5,444 nucleotides of DNA from JBGTBQ01 sp041749275 (GCA_041749275.1 JBGTBQ010000165.1:1-5444), one strand, 5' to 3'; shown: positions 1 through 5,444, counted from the stretch's first letter. Program-made: numbers and translations. Notes: generated by a model not told the origin, from the letters alone.

Positions 1-805
1 CGGCAAACCCGAGCGGGGCCGCGTCCGGATCGAGGCGGCGGCGGAAGGCAGCCGCGTCACCCTGCGCGTGGTGGACGACGGGCGCGGCATTGATCCGGAG
101 CGCGTCGAGCGCGCCGCTCTGGAGCGCGGGCTTCTCGCCCCCGGCGCACACCTCACCGAACCGCAATCGTTGCGGCTTATCTTCCGACCGGGCTTCACGA
201 CCGCCGGCGAGTTGTCCGCGATGTCTGGTCGCGGCGTCGGCCTCGACGTGGTGGAGCGGGTGATCGAACAGGCGGGCGGCGAACTGCGCGTGCGGAGCCG
301 GCCCGGCGTGGGCACGACCTTCGAGATGCGTCTGCCGACGACGCTCGCGCTCATTCCCGCGCTCGTCGTCCGCGCGGGCCGCGACCGCTACTGCGTAGAT
401 TCGAGTCACGTCGTCGAGGCCGCGCTCGTCGAGCGCGGGGACGTGTTGCGGGAAGGCAGCGCTTCGTCCGCGCGCTGGCGCGGCGAGACGCTGCCGTTCG
501 TCACTCTGCGCGAACTGTTGGGGCGCAAGCCGGCGGACGAAGCGGCGCGGGGCGAGCGGCTTCACGTCGTCATCGCGCGCGCCGGGGGCGGCTCAAGCGA
601 AGCGGAAGAGAGCGCCGCCGAGCGGCTTCTGGCAATCGAGGTTGACGGCTGGGACGGACACATGGAGGTGCTCGTGCGCGGCCTCGGTCGCCACGGCCCG
701 CGCTGGCGCGGCGTGAGCGGCGCGACCGAACTCGGCGACGGCACGGTGGCCCTCGTGCTCGACCTGCCGCGGCTATTGGAGAAGAGAGTGAGTGGCGGAC
801 AGTGA
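1..805 (+). CDS. cheA: CheA-like chemotaxis histidine kinase, C-terminal part (partial, 5' end outside window)
   Basis: The frame is open from base 2 with no start needed, so this is the last ~267 codons of a longer gene; the GTG at 68 is internal. CheA autophosphorylates on ATP and passes phosphate to response regulators under control of chemoreceptors and CheW in a membrane-associated array. Visible in order (fragment residues): the second half of the HATPase domain with the G1 box DDGRGID (25-31), F-box-like LIFRPGFTT (59-67), G2 box GRGVGLD (76-82) and the GTTFEMRLP strand (104-112), then a CheW-like P5 regulatory domain from about 118 to 262, ending with the typical VSGAT-LGDG-VALVLD pattern. 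Nothing follows P5 except a short tail, so there is no C-terminal receiver domain. The phosphotransfer (HPt), dimerisation and N-box parts lie upstream and cannot be checked. The last few codons lie within a repeat block. It could serve a non-flagellar chemosensory system; the window does not say. Confidence 0.93.
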   Translation, partial: GKPERGRVRIEAAAEGSRVTLRVVDDGRGIDPERVERAALERGLLAPGAHLTEPQSLRLIFRPGFTTAGELSAMSGRGVGLDVVERVIEQAGGELRVRSRPGVGTTFEMRLPTTLALIPALVVRAGRDRYCVDSSHVVEAALVERGDVLREGSASSARWRGETLPFVTLRELLGRKPADEAARGERLHVVIARAGGGSSEAEESAAERLLAIEVDGWDGHMEVLVRGLGRHGPRWRGVSGATELGDGTVALVLDLPRLLEKRVSGGQ

Positions 806-906
806 GCGGTGAACAGTTAAAGACAGAAGGCAGAAGGCAGTAAAAGCAAAGAGGCTTGAGAGCGAATCTCTCAAGCCTCTTTGCTTTTACTGCTCACCGC
901 TCACTG
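800..906. repeat. Nested inverted repeat between the kinase and amidase genes
   Basis: The core is a perfect 26-bp inverted repeat (arms 837-862 and 868-893, 5-nt loop). An outer pair of arms, 800-816 and 890-906, matches at 16 of 17 positions, but on the left it is separated from the core by about 20 nt that contain two copies of the heptamer CAGAAGG (824-837). CAGTTAAAG at 814 and CAGTAAAAG at 838 are near-duplicates, so the simplest reading is a once continuous long palindrome whose left arm gained about 24 bp by duplication. The left outer arm includes the kinase stop codon (803-805). Confidence 0.85.
842..888. terminator. Putative bidirectional intrinsic terminator
   Basis: The hairpin pairs AAAAGCAAAGAGGCTTGAGAG with its exact complement across the loop CGAAT. 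On the + strand the stem ends with CTTTGCTTTT, giving a T-rich 3' side; the - strand is equivalent because the left arm begins with AAAAGCAAAG. It lies 36 nt after the kinase stop and downstream of the convergent amidase gene, where a shared terminator is expected. The T tract is interrupted by GC and is itself paired in the full stem, so efficiency is uncertain, and it may equally be a copy of a dispersed repeat. Confidence 0.6.
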
Positions 907-939
907 GCTATGGAAGCTACACCAAGAAGTGGATGTGTT

Positions 940-1013
940 GTCAGAACCGCCTGCGGTAGCGGGCGGTCTCCAACCTTTACGAGAGACCGCCCGCTACCGC
1001 AGGCGGTTCTGAC
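940..1013. repeat. 31-bp perfect inverted repeat, REP/MITE-like hairpin
   Basis: The arms 940-970 and 983-1013 are exact reverse complements over 31 bp, starting GTCAGAACCGCC and ending GGGCGGTCTC, with a 12-nt loop (971-982). The stem is very GC-rich and is not followed by a T run, so it is not a typical intrinsic terminator. It contains no plausible gene. Such a compact, error-free hairpin between genes is typical of dispersed palindromic elements mobilised in trans; no second copy is present in this window. It sits 58 nt beyond the amidase stop codon and could also protect transcript 3' ends. Confidence 0.85.
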
Positions 1014-1071
1014 CTGCCCGCGCCGTCTGGTCGGTATCTTGGTGTGCGCGGCATATAGGCAAATCATTTCG

Positions 1072-2493
1072 TTATTTTGGACGCTGCCGGTGCCAGTCGG
1101 TGACGGACTGATAGAGGGCTGCGAGTTCGAGCAGGTCGCGTTCGCCCCACGCGGGGGCGATGAGTTGGAGGCCGGTCGGCAAGTTGTGTTGGCCGAAGCC
1201 GTTGGGGACGGAGATGGCGGGCACGCCGACGAGGTTGCTTGCGCCGATGGGCGAGGTGGCGGAGATGCCGGGCCAAGCCTGATCGAAAGTTTTGTCAACC
1301 GGATACGAGACGGTGGCGCGCGCGGGCGCGACGAGCAGGTCGTGTTTCTTAAACAGTTCGGCCCACGCCTTTCGCATCGGCGCGCGCAGGCGCATCGCGT
1401 GGAGATAATCAACGGCGGTGACGAGCGAGGCCGCATAGCCGCCGACGCGTCCCTGCGGCGAGGCGAGTTCTTTGACGCGCCCCGATTCGATGAGGTCGCG
1501 GAAGGCGCTCGCGCCCTCGGCGTCAACAATCGTCCCGACCGCCGGGCCGTAAGGGAAGTCCGGTAGCTTCACGTCCATTTCGACCGAGGCGAAGCGGCGC
1601 AGCACATCGAGCGAGTCGAGAAAATTTTTCCGCACCTCTGCTTGCGCCTTCTCAAAAGTGTCCTTTAACACACCGATACGCAATTTCTTCGCACGCCGCT
1701 TCGGACTGAGCAGTTGTCCAGTCGGAGAGTAGCGCGGGAGCGCGTCCGATGCGCGGGAGGTCGGGTCGAGCGGGTCGCGGCCCGCGATGGCTTGCAGCAC
1801 AAGGCCACAGTCGAGCGCCGAACGGCACATGGGGCCGAGCTTGTCGAGCGTCCAGCACAAGGCCATCGCGCCGTGGCGTGAGACGGCGCCGTAGGTCGGC
1901 CTCAATCCCGACACGCCGCAGAAGGCCGCGGGCGTGATGATCGAGCCGCTCGTCTCCGAGCCGATGGCGAACGCCACGCAGCCGGCGGCCACCGCCGCGC
2001 CCGGCCCCGACGAAGAGCCGCCGCTCCAAAAGCCTGTGTTCCACGGCGTGCGGCACGCGCCCGTCAGCGATGCATCAGCTTGGTTGTAGCCCATGCCGCC
2101 CGCCAGCTCGACCATCGCCAGCTTGGCGACGAGCACCGCTCCCGCTTCACGAAGCTTGCGAATGACGGTGGCGTCGAAGTCGAAGCGCTGATCCTTGTAA
2201 GGCGCGGCGCCCCACGTCGTCGGCGCTTCGCGTGTGGCGAGCAGGTCTTTAGCGCCGTAGGGAACGCCGTGCAGCGGGCCGCGCCAGCGCCCGCCCCTGA
2301 TCTCGCGTTCGGCTTCGCGCGCCTCTTTGAGCGCGGTCTCGCGCATCACGGTCGCCACCGCGCCGAGACGCTTGCCCGTCGTCTCTAATCTTTCGAGGCA
2401 GCCTTCGGCCAGTTCGACGGGCGAGATTTCGCGGCGGCGAAGGCGCGAGGCGAGTTCGCTGATGGGCAGGAAGAAAGTATCGTCCGGGAGCAT
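1072..2493 (-). CDS. Amidase-signature family hydrolase
   Basis: This encodes a 473-residue enzyme of the amidase signature (AS) family, which hydrolyses carboxamide bonds and includes GatA, fatty acid amide hydrolase and many bacterial amidases. The Ser-cisSer-Lys triad is visible: Lys82 in GVPYGAKD, cis-Ser160 in the GGSSSG loop (158-163) and nucleophile Ser184 in GSETSGSI; the 24-residue spacing between the two serines matches the family. The C-terminal part carries SNLVGVPAISVPNG and the usual GLQLIAP strand. Length is normal for the family and there is no signal peptide, so it is probably cytoplasmic. The ATG at 2493 is preferred over an in-frame TTG at 2499 because TGAGG (2505-2501) lies 7 nt before the ATG but only 1 nt before the TTG; a stop at 2503-2505 blocks longer forms. 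No gatB or gatC gene lies next to it, and the neighbours are a peptidase and a Tat protein, so a free-standing amidase is more likely than a tRNA amidotransferase subunit. The substrate cannot be told. Confidence 0.93.
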   Translation of the reverse strand: MLPDDTFFLPISELASRLRRREISPVELAEGCLERLETTGKRLGAVATVMRETALKEAREAEREIRGGRWRGPLHGVPYGAKDLLATREAPTTWGAAPYKDQRFDFDATVIRKLREAGAVLVAKLAMVELAGGMGYNQADASLTGACRTPWNTGFWSGGSSSGPGAAVAAGCVAFAIGSETSGSIITPAAFCGVSGLRPTYGAVSRHGAMALCWTLDKLGPMCRSALDCGLVLQAIAGRDPLDPTSRASDALPRYSPTGQLLSPKRRAKKLRIGVLKDTFEKAQAEVRKNFLDSLDVLRRFASVEMDVKLPDFPYGPAVGTIVDAEGASAFRDLIESGRVKELASPQGRVGGYAASLVTAVDYLHAMRLRAPMRKAWAELFKKHDLLVAPARATVSYPVDKTFDQAWPGISATSPIGASNLVGVPAISVPNGFGQHNLPTGLQLIAPAWGERDLLELAALYQSVTDWHRQRPK

Positions 2494-2500
2494 TGGCAAA

Positions 2501-2505
2501 CCTCA
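2501..2505 (-). promoter_or_regulatory. Ribosome binding site of the amidase (decides the start)
   Basis: TGAGG on the - strand lies 7 nt upstream of the ATG at 2493, a good Shine-Dalgarno distance, and too close to the alternative TTG at 2499. It overlaps the in-frame stop that limits the reading frame upstream. Confidence 0.6.
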
Positions 2506-2560
2506 CGAAAAGGAAAATCTCGGCGCATGCAGTCCGAATCGAGCAGATGGCTGGTGCTAT

Positions 2561-2657
2561 TTCACCACGGAGACACAGAGGACACAGAGCGAGCACGGAG
2601 ATTTGAAATCTGAAACCCTCTGTGCAACCTCTGTGTCCTCCGTGTCTCCGTGGTGAA
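2561..2657. repeat. Palindromic intergenic repeat of the TTCACCACGGAGACACAG type
   Basis: The arms 2561-2589 and 2629-2657 are 29 nt each and complementary at 28 positions, the exception being compatible with a G-U pair. The inner part holds another short symmetric element, AGATTTGAAATCT (2599-2611). Each arm has an internal short-period pattern built from ACACAGAGG. It fills the gap between the amidase start (2493) and the peptidase stop (2710). From general familiarity, similar palindromes recur in many environmental genomes; I have not searched. On the transcript it would fold into one long hairpin in the leader of the amidase mRNA. The remaining ~65 nt before the amidase (2494-2560) contain no promoter I could recognise. 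Confidence 0.85.
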
Positions 2658-2709
2658 TATCAACTCGCGTTGCCCTCAAGCACGAAGAAACCTTCCACCG
2701 GCGCGCGTC

Positions 2710-4233
2710 CTACTTCATCGTCATCAGCGCGGCCATGATCTCGATGCCGTCCCAGAGATTTTGCAGGCGGATGTTCTCGTTCTCGGCGTGCTGGTTGTTG
2801 TCGTAGTTGGCGATGGGGACGGTGACGAGCGCCTCCGTGCCGAGCGTCTCGTTGAAGATCGAGAGCGGCAGGCTCCCGCCGCTCGTCGGCAGGCGCACGA
2901 CCGGTTGCGCGGAGACGGCCTCGACGGCCTCGACGACGGCGAGCGCGATGGGCAAGTCCATCCGCGTGCGTTGCGCGTTGTAACCGCCGGAGCGGTGGAT
3001 GACCTTGGCGATGAGCGGATGCTTCAGGCGCTCTTCGTCGGTCGGTTCGTGTTCGACGACATGGAAGCCCTGCCGACGAATGTGCGCGACGAGGCGCTCG
3101 AACTGGCGGCGGTAGTCGTTGCCTTTGACGAGGCGGAGGTCGAGCACGGCGGTGGCGGTCGTCGGGATGACGTTGCGCGCGAGCGCGCCCGTCTCGGCGC
3201 TCGTCATGCCGTTGATGTTGAGCGATGGCAGGTTGATCGCTTCGAGCAGGCTCCGGCCTTCGCCTTCGGTGCGCGCGAGGCCGAGTTGGGCACGCACCTC
3301 GTCGTCGTAGTCCGGCGCTTCGGCGATGGCGCGGCGCTCAAGCTCGCCCAAAGCTTCGGCGTCATCATACCAGCCGGCGATCTGCACGCGCCCCTTCTCA
3401 TCCTTCATCGAGGCGAGCAGGCGCGCGAGCGTCATCGCGGGGTTGGGCGACCAGTTGCCGTAGTGGCCGCTATGCAACGGACGGCGCGCGCCGTAGACGG
3501 TCACGTCCACGTTCGTGTCGCCGCGCACGCCGAAGACGACCTGCCTGCGGCCCGACTGGTGGACGGGGCCGTCGCAGATAATCCACGCGTCGGCTTGTAA
3601 GAGCGGCTTGTGCGCCGCCAGTATCTCGGCGAGGTGCGGCGAGCCGGCCTCCTCCTCGCCCTCGAAGAAAAACTTGATGTTCGACGTGGGCTGTATCCCT
3701 GAAGCACGGAGCGCGTCGAAGGCGGTGAGGATGGCGAAGACGCCGGCCTTGTCGTCCGAGGCCGAGCGCGCGTAGAGACGCCATTCCGGATTGATGGCCT
3801 CGCCCGGTTTCGGAAATGGAATGAGCGCGCCGCCTGATTCGAGCGAGGACGAGCGCAGGGCGGGCTGCCACGGACTCGTGCCGTTCCACTTTTGCGGGTC
3901 GGTCGGCTGGCCGTCATAGTGTGCATAGAGCGCGAGCGTGCGCGCCGCGCCGGGCGCTTTCCACTCGCCGTAGACGACAGGCGGGGCCGCCGGGTCTTTC
4001 GCTTCGAGCAGGCGCGGCGCGAGTCCGCGGCGGCGCATCATCTCGGAGAGGTGCGCGGCGTTACGGCGGATGCTCTCGCGGTCGGAGGCGACGTTCGGGA
4101 TCGAGAGTAGTTCGACGAACTCAACGAGGAGGCGATGCTCGTTGGCGCGGCGATACTCACGGACGGCGTTGAACGTGCCTCCTGTCTGGAACAGAAATGA
4201 CGTAACGAGAAGCACCGGAAGCAGTTGGTTCAT
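2710..4233 (-). CDS. Exported M20-family zinc metallopeptidase (dipeptidase-like)
   Basis: This encodes a 507-residue member of the M20 di-zinc peptidase family, close in pattern to CNDP/PepV-type dipeptidases that cleave dipeptides or remove single residues. Metal and catalytic residues by motif: His105 and Asp107 in AHYDGQP; bridging Asp160 in SASDDKAG; catalytic Glu194 and metal-binding Glu195 in EGEEEAGS; Asp221 in ICDGP; and His482 in NQHAENEN. The dimerisation (lid) domain between them carries HSGHYG with His254, the residue that completes the partner active site in related dipeptidases. All key positions are present, so it should be active. The N-terminus has a hydrophobic stretch of about 15 residues (2-16) that looks like a signal peptide, though without basic residues and without a lipobox Cys. 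ATG 4233 is the only possible start: an in-frame stop lies at 4276-4278 with no start codon between. AGAAGG lies 11 nt upstream, a rather long spacing. The next gene downstream, an amidase, is 216 nt away across a palindromic repeat. Confidence 0.93.
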   Translation of the reverse strand: MNQLLPVLLVTSFLFQTGGTFNAVREYRRANEHRLLVEFVELLSIPNVASDRESIRRNAAHLSEMMRRRGLAPRLLEAKDPAAPPVVYGEWKAPGAARTLALYAHYDGQPTDPQKWNGTSPWQPALRSSSLESGGALIPFPKPGEAINPEWRLYARSASDDKAGVFAILTAFDALRASGIQPTSNIKFFFEGEEEAGSPHLAEILAAHKPLLQADAWIICDGPVHQSGRRQVVFGVRGDTNVDVTVYGARRPLHSGHYGNWSPNPAMTLARLLASMKDEKGRVQIAGWYDDAEALGELERRAIAEAPDYDDEVRAQLGLARTEGEGRSLLEAINLPSLNINGMTSAETGALARNVIPTTATAVLDLRLVKGNDYRRQFERLVAHIRRQGFHVVEHEPTDEERLKHPLIAKVIHRSGGYNAQRTRMDLPIALAVVEAVEAVSAQPVVRLPTSGGSLPLSIFNETLGTEALVTVPIANYDNNQHAENENIRLQNLWDGIEIMAALMTMK

Positions 4234-4273
4234 GTATGTGTCTGCCTTCTCACTTGAACGTAGCGGGCGCGAA

Positions 4274-4360
4274 TTTCAACGCAGAGGGCGCGGAGAGTCG
4301 CGGAGGGCGCGGAGAATGCTTTCGCGTCCTCCGCGTATTCTCCGCGTGTTTTGCGCTGAA
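4274..4360. repeat. Diverged palindromic intergenic repeat of the TTCAACGCAGAG type
   Basis: The left arm (4274-4305) and right arm (4328-4360) pair imperfectly: strong matches at the ends (TTCA-CGCA against TGCGCTGAA) and at CGCGGAG against CTCCGCG, with one indel and several mismatches in between. The 13-mer GAGGGCGCGGAGA occurs twice at a 19-nt period (4284 and 4303). It fills most of the 160-nt gap between the Tat-protein stop and the peptidase start, so it would form a hairpin in the peptidase leader or between the two cistrons. The remainder of the gap (4361-4393) shows nothing further. Confidence 0.75.
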
Positions 4361-4393
4361 GCCTCTTGCACCTTTGCGCGATATGACAAAGCA

Positions 4394-4759
4394 CTATGCC
4401 CCGAAGACGAAATCCGGCTCATCCGAATTTTTGAGCTTGAAATCACCGAGGGCTTTCGCGGCGCGCACGTTGCCGCCGAGGTCGCGCCGGACGCGCTCGA
4501 ACTCTTCCGCCGAAATGTGTTCGCCGAAACGCGCGCGCGCCACCGCCTCGTAAGCCTCGGCCACGGGCGAGGGCGGTGGCTGTTGCGGCGTCGGTGTAGG
4601 CTGTGGGCCGGGCGGCGCCTTCGACTCTTTCGGCGCGGCGGGCCTCTCCTGCGCGGCGACGACCGCCACCGGGGCGGCGACGACCGCTGCCGCCAGCGAC
4701 TTTGTAAACCGCCGCCGCGATGTTTTTGCGGCAGCCTCGGTGCGCTCCTCTTTCTTCAT
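4394..4759 (-). CDS. Small exported protein with Tat signal, function unknown
   Basis: This encodes a 121-residue protein that I cannot name. The N-terminus is a convincing twin-arginine signal: SRRRFTK (14-20), then an alanine/valine-rich hydrophobic stretch to about 36, so it is probably moved folded, or with a partner, across the cytoplasmic membrane. Residues 41-65 are a proline-rich linker. The rest (66-121) is a charged, probably helical segment ending in NSDEPDFVFGA. No cysteines, metal motifs or catalytic pattern are visible. Short Tat proteins ending in a DEP-F-F-like tail seem familiar to me as neighbours of exported oxidoreductases or amidases, which would suggest a chaperone or escort-like subunit; that is memory and inference, not shown here. 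ATG 4759 is the only start: a TAA at 4772-4774 precedes it in frame, and AAAGGA lies 5 nt upstream. It follows the ankyrin gene by 35 nt, so the two are likely cotranscribed. Confidence 0.8.
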   Translation of the reverse strand: MKKEERTEAAAKTSRRRFTKSLAAAVVAAPVAVVAAQERPAAPKESKAPPGPQPTPTPQQPPPSPVAEAYEAVARARFGEHISAEEFERVRRDLGGNVRAAKALGDFKLKNSDEPDFVFGA

Positions 4760-4764
4760 CGGTT

Positions 4765-4770
4765 TCCTTT
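4765..4770 (-). promoter_or_regulatory. Ribosome binding site of the Tat-signal protein
   Basis: AAAGGA on the - strand lies 5 nt upstream of the ATG at 4759. It supports this short gene being real and translated separately from the ankyrin gene that stops 35 nt upstream. Confidence 0.6.
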
Positions 4771-4794
4771 CTTACGGTCTCGTCGCTATGCGCC

Positions 4795-5444
4795 TCATTT
4801 ATTCTTCGGCTTCTTCGGCTTGACGGCGCCCGCCGTGTCGTTGTGGCGATTCTCCTGTGCCAGCACGTAGGCGGTTCTGCCCTGCTTGTCCAGAAGGTTG
4901 GCGTCGGCCCCTGCATCGAGCAGAAGCTTGGCGTTCTCCTTGTGCCCGCGCATGGCGGCGAACATCAGCGCGGTCTGTCCGTTGTTGTCGGCGAGATTGA
5001 TGTCTGGTCGCTCAGTCAGCAGATATTTCAGGAAAACCTTGTCCGGTTTCTCAGCCGCCATCATCAGCAGTGTGCGCCCCGCGCCGTTCCGCTCATCCAC
5101 GGGCGCGCCGGAGGAGAGCAGCAACTTGACGACATCCTGCGCGCCGCTTTCGCCCGCGAGCGTCAGCGCCGTGTCGCCCGCGTCATTGCGCGCGCCGAGC
5201 GTCGCGCCGGCGGTGAGCAGATACTGGACGAAGTTGACGCGGCCCGTGGAAGTTCCGAGCATGAGAAGTGTTGTGCCGTCGCGCGTCTTCTCGTTCACGG
5301 AGGCGCCCGCGTCGAGAAAGACTTTGACCGTTTCGGTTGAGCCGCGGCGCGTGGCGGCGATGAGCGCCGCGCGCCCGTCCGCGTCCGTCGCCTTCGCGCC
5401 CGACATGAGCAGTAGGCGCGCGGTCGGAGCGTCCGATGCCTCCG
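4795..5444 (-). CDS. Ankyrin-repeat protein (partial, N-terminus outside window)
   Basis: The frame stays open to the right edge: upstream of the ATG at 5406 it continues with ARLLLMSGAKATDADG, which is the second half of an ankyrin repeat, so the true start is beyond 5444 and at least 216 residues are visible. Ankyrin repeats are helix-turn-helix modules for protein binding. I count about five full repeats of ~33 residues plus a partial first and a degenerate capping last one, each with the D-G-TAL-A...G....V..LL..GA pattern; clear examples are GQTALMFAAMRGH and KLLLDAGADANLLDK. The fifth repeat is the least regular (LKYLLTERPDINLADN). The protein ends in a short lysine/proline-rich tail, KPKKPKNK, after a non-repeat segment. 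No enzymatic domain is visible. Cellular location cannot be judged without the N-terminus; an exported or periplasmic protein is possible given the Tat-protein and secreted peptidase downstream. Stop codon TGA at 4797-4795. Confidence 0.92.
   Translation of the reverse strand, partial: EASDAPTARLLLMSGAKATDADGRAALIAATRRGSTETVKVFLDAGASVNEKTRDGTTLLMLGTSTGRVNFVQYLLTAGATLGARNDAGDTALTLAGESGAQDVVKLLLSSGAPVDERNGAGRTLLMMAAEKPDKVFLKYLLTERPDINLADNNGQTALMFAAMRGHKENAKLLLDAGADANLLDKQGRTAYVLAQENRHNDTAGAVKPKKPKNK

Noticed and set aside
68..805. GTG at 68 as the start of a 245-residue protein
   Set aside because: The frame continues upstream with sequence expected before the G1 box of a CheA ATPase domain, so the GTG is an internal valine codon.
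940..1013. Two-unit CRISPR-like repeat
   Set aside because: The two 31-nt copies are inverted relative to each other with a 12-nt loop, not direct repeats with spacers.
856..1566. Open + strand frame of 236 codons
   Set aside because: Its first part reads through both palindromes and the rest is antisense to the amidase, whose motifs are unmistakable; the translation has no recognisable domain.
1072..2493. Assignment of the amidase as GatA of the tRNA amidotransferase
   Set aside because: No gatB or gatC is adjacent, and the GSETSGSI nucleophile region differs from the usual D-T-G-G-S-I pattern of GatA, so only the family-level call is supported.
2650..3600. Long + strand open frame of 316 codons opposite the peptidase
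   Set aside because: It is antisense to a gene with all M20 metal-binding motifs and is explained by the high GC content, which suppresses stops; its translation is Arg/Val/Asp-rich low-complexity sequence.
4070..4870. Open + strand frame of 266 codons
   Set aside because: It crosses the peptidase start, a palindromic repeat, the whole Tat-protein gene and the ankyrin gene end on the opposite strand, and its translation is an Arg-rich mix without family features.
4795..5406. ATG at 5406 as the start of the ankyrin protein
   Set aside because: The in-frame sequence further upstream encodes a continuing ankyrin repeat up to the window edge, so the gene is truncated by the window, not started here.

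Overview
This 5.4-kb window is a GC-rich bacterial chromosomal segment with ordinary spacing and no rRNA, tRNA, CRISPR array or transposase gene. The content is a CheA-type chemotaxis kinase, an amidase-signature enzyme, a secreted M20 peptidase, a small Tat-signal protein and an ankyrin-repeat protein, with large palindromic repeats in the intergenic gaps. This recalls soil Acidobacteriota (Blastocatellia-like), but that assignment is an impression from gene types and repeat style, not a computed one.

Layout: the left edge carries the C-terminal ~267 codons of a CheA-like histidine kinase on the + strand (start outside the window), ending at 805. The other four genes are all on the - strand, reading right to left: an ankyrin-repeat protein (start beyond the right edge, stop at 4795), a 121-residue Tat-signal protein (4759-4394, only 35 nt downstream of the ankyrin gene), an exported M20-family metallopeptidase (4233-2710) and a cytoplasmic-looking amidase (2493-1072). 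The kinase and amidase genes converge on a 266-nt gap.

The most notable non-coding structure is in the gaps. All three gaps longer than 100 nt contain a long inverted repeat. The convergent gap holds two: a 26-bp perfect hairpin that looks like a bidirectional terminator, with an outer arm running into the 3' end of the kinase gene, and a separate 31-bp perfect GC-rich hairpin with a 12-nt loop. The gap upstream of the amidase holds a 29-bp arm palindrome of the 'TTCACCACGGAGACACAG' type. The gap upstream of the peptidase holds a diverged palindrome of the 'TTCAACGCAGAG' type, which appears distantly related to the former.

Functionally, the - strand genes suggest amide/peptide hydrolysis (amidase plus dipeptidase-like enzyme), with a small exported protein of unknown role and an ankyrin protein upstream. 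Whether they form one transcript is unclear because the palindromes interrupt the series. I see no convincing new defence or mobile system. The repeats and the small Tat protein are the items most worth following up.
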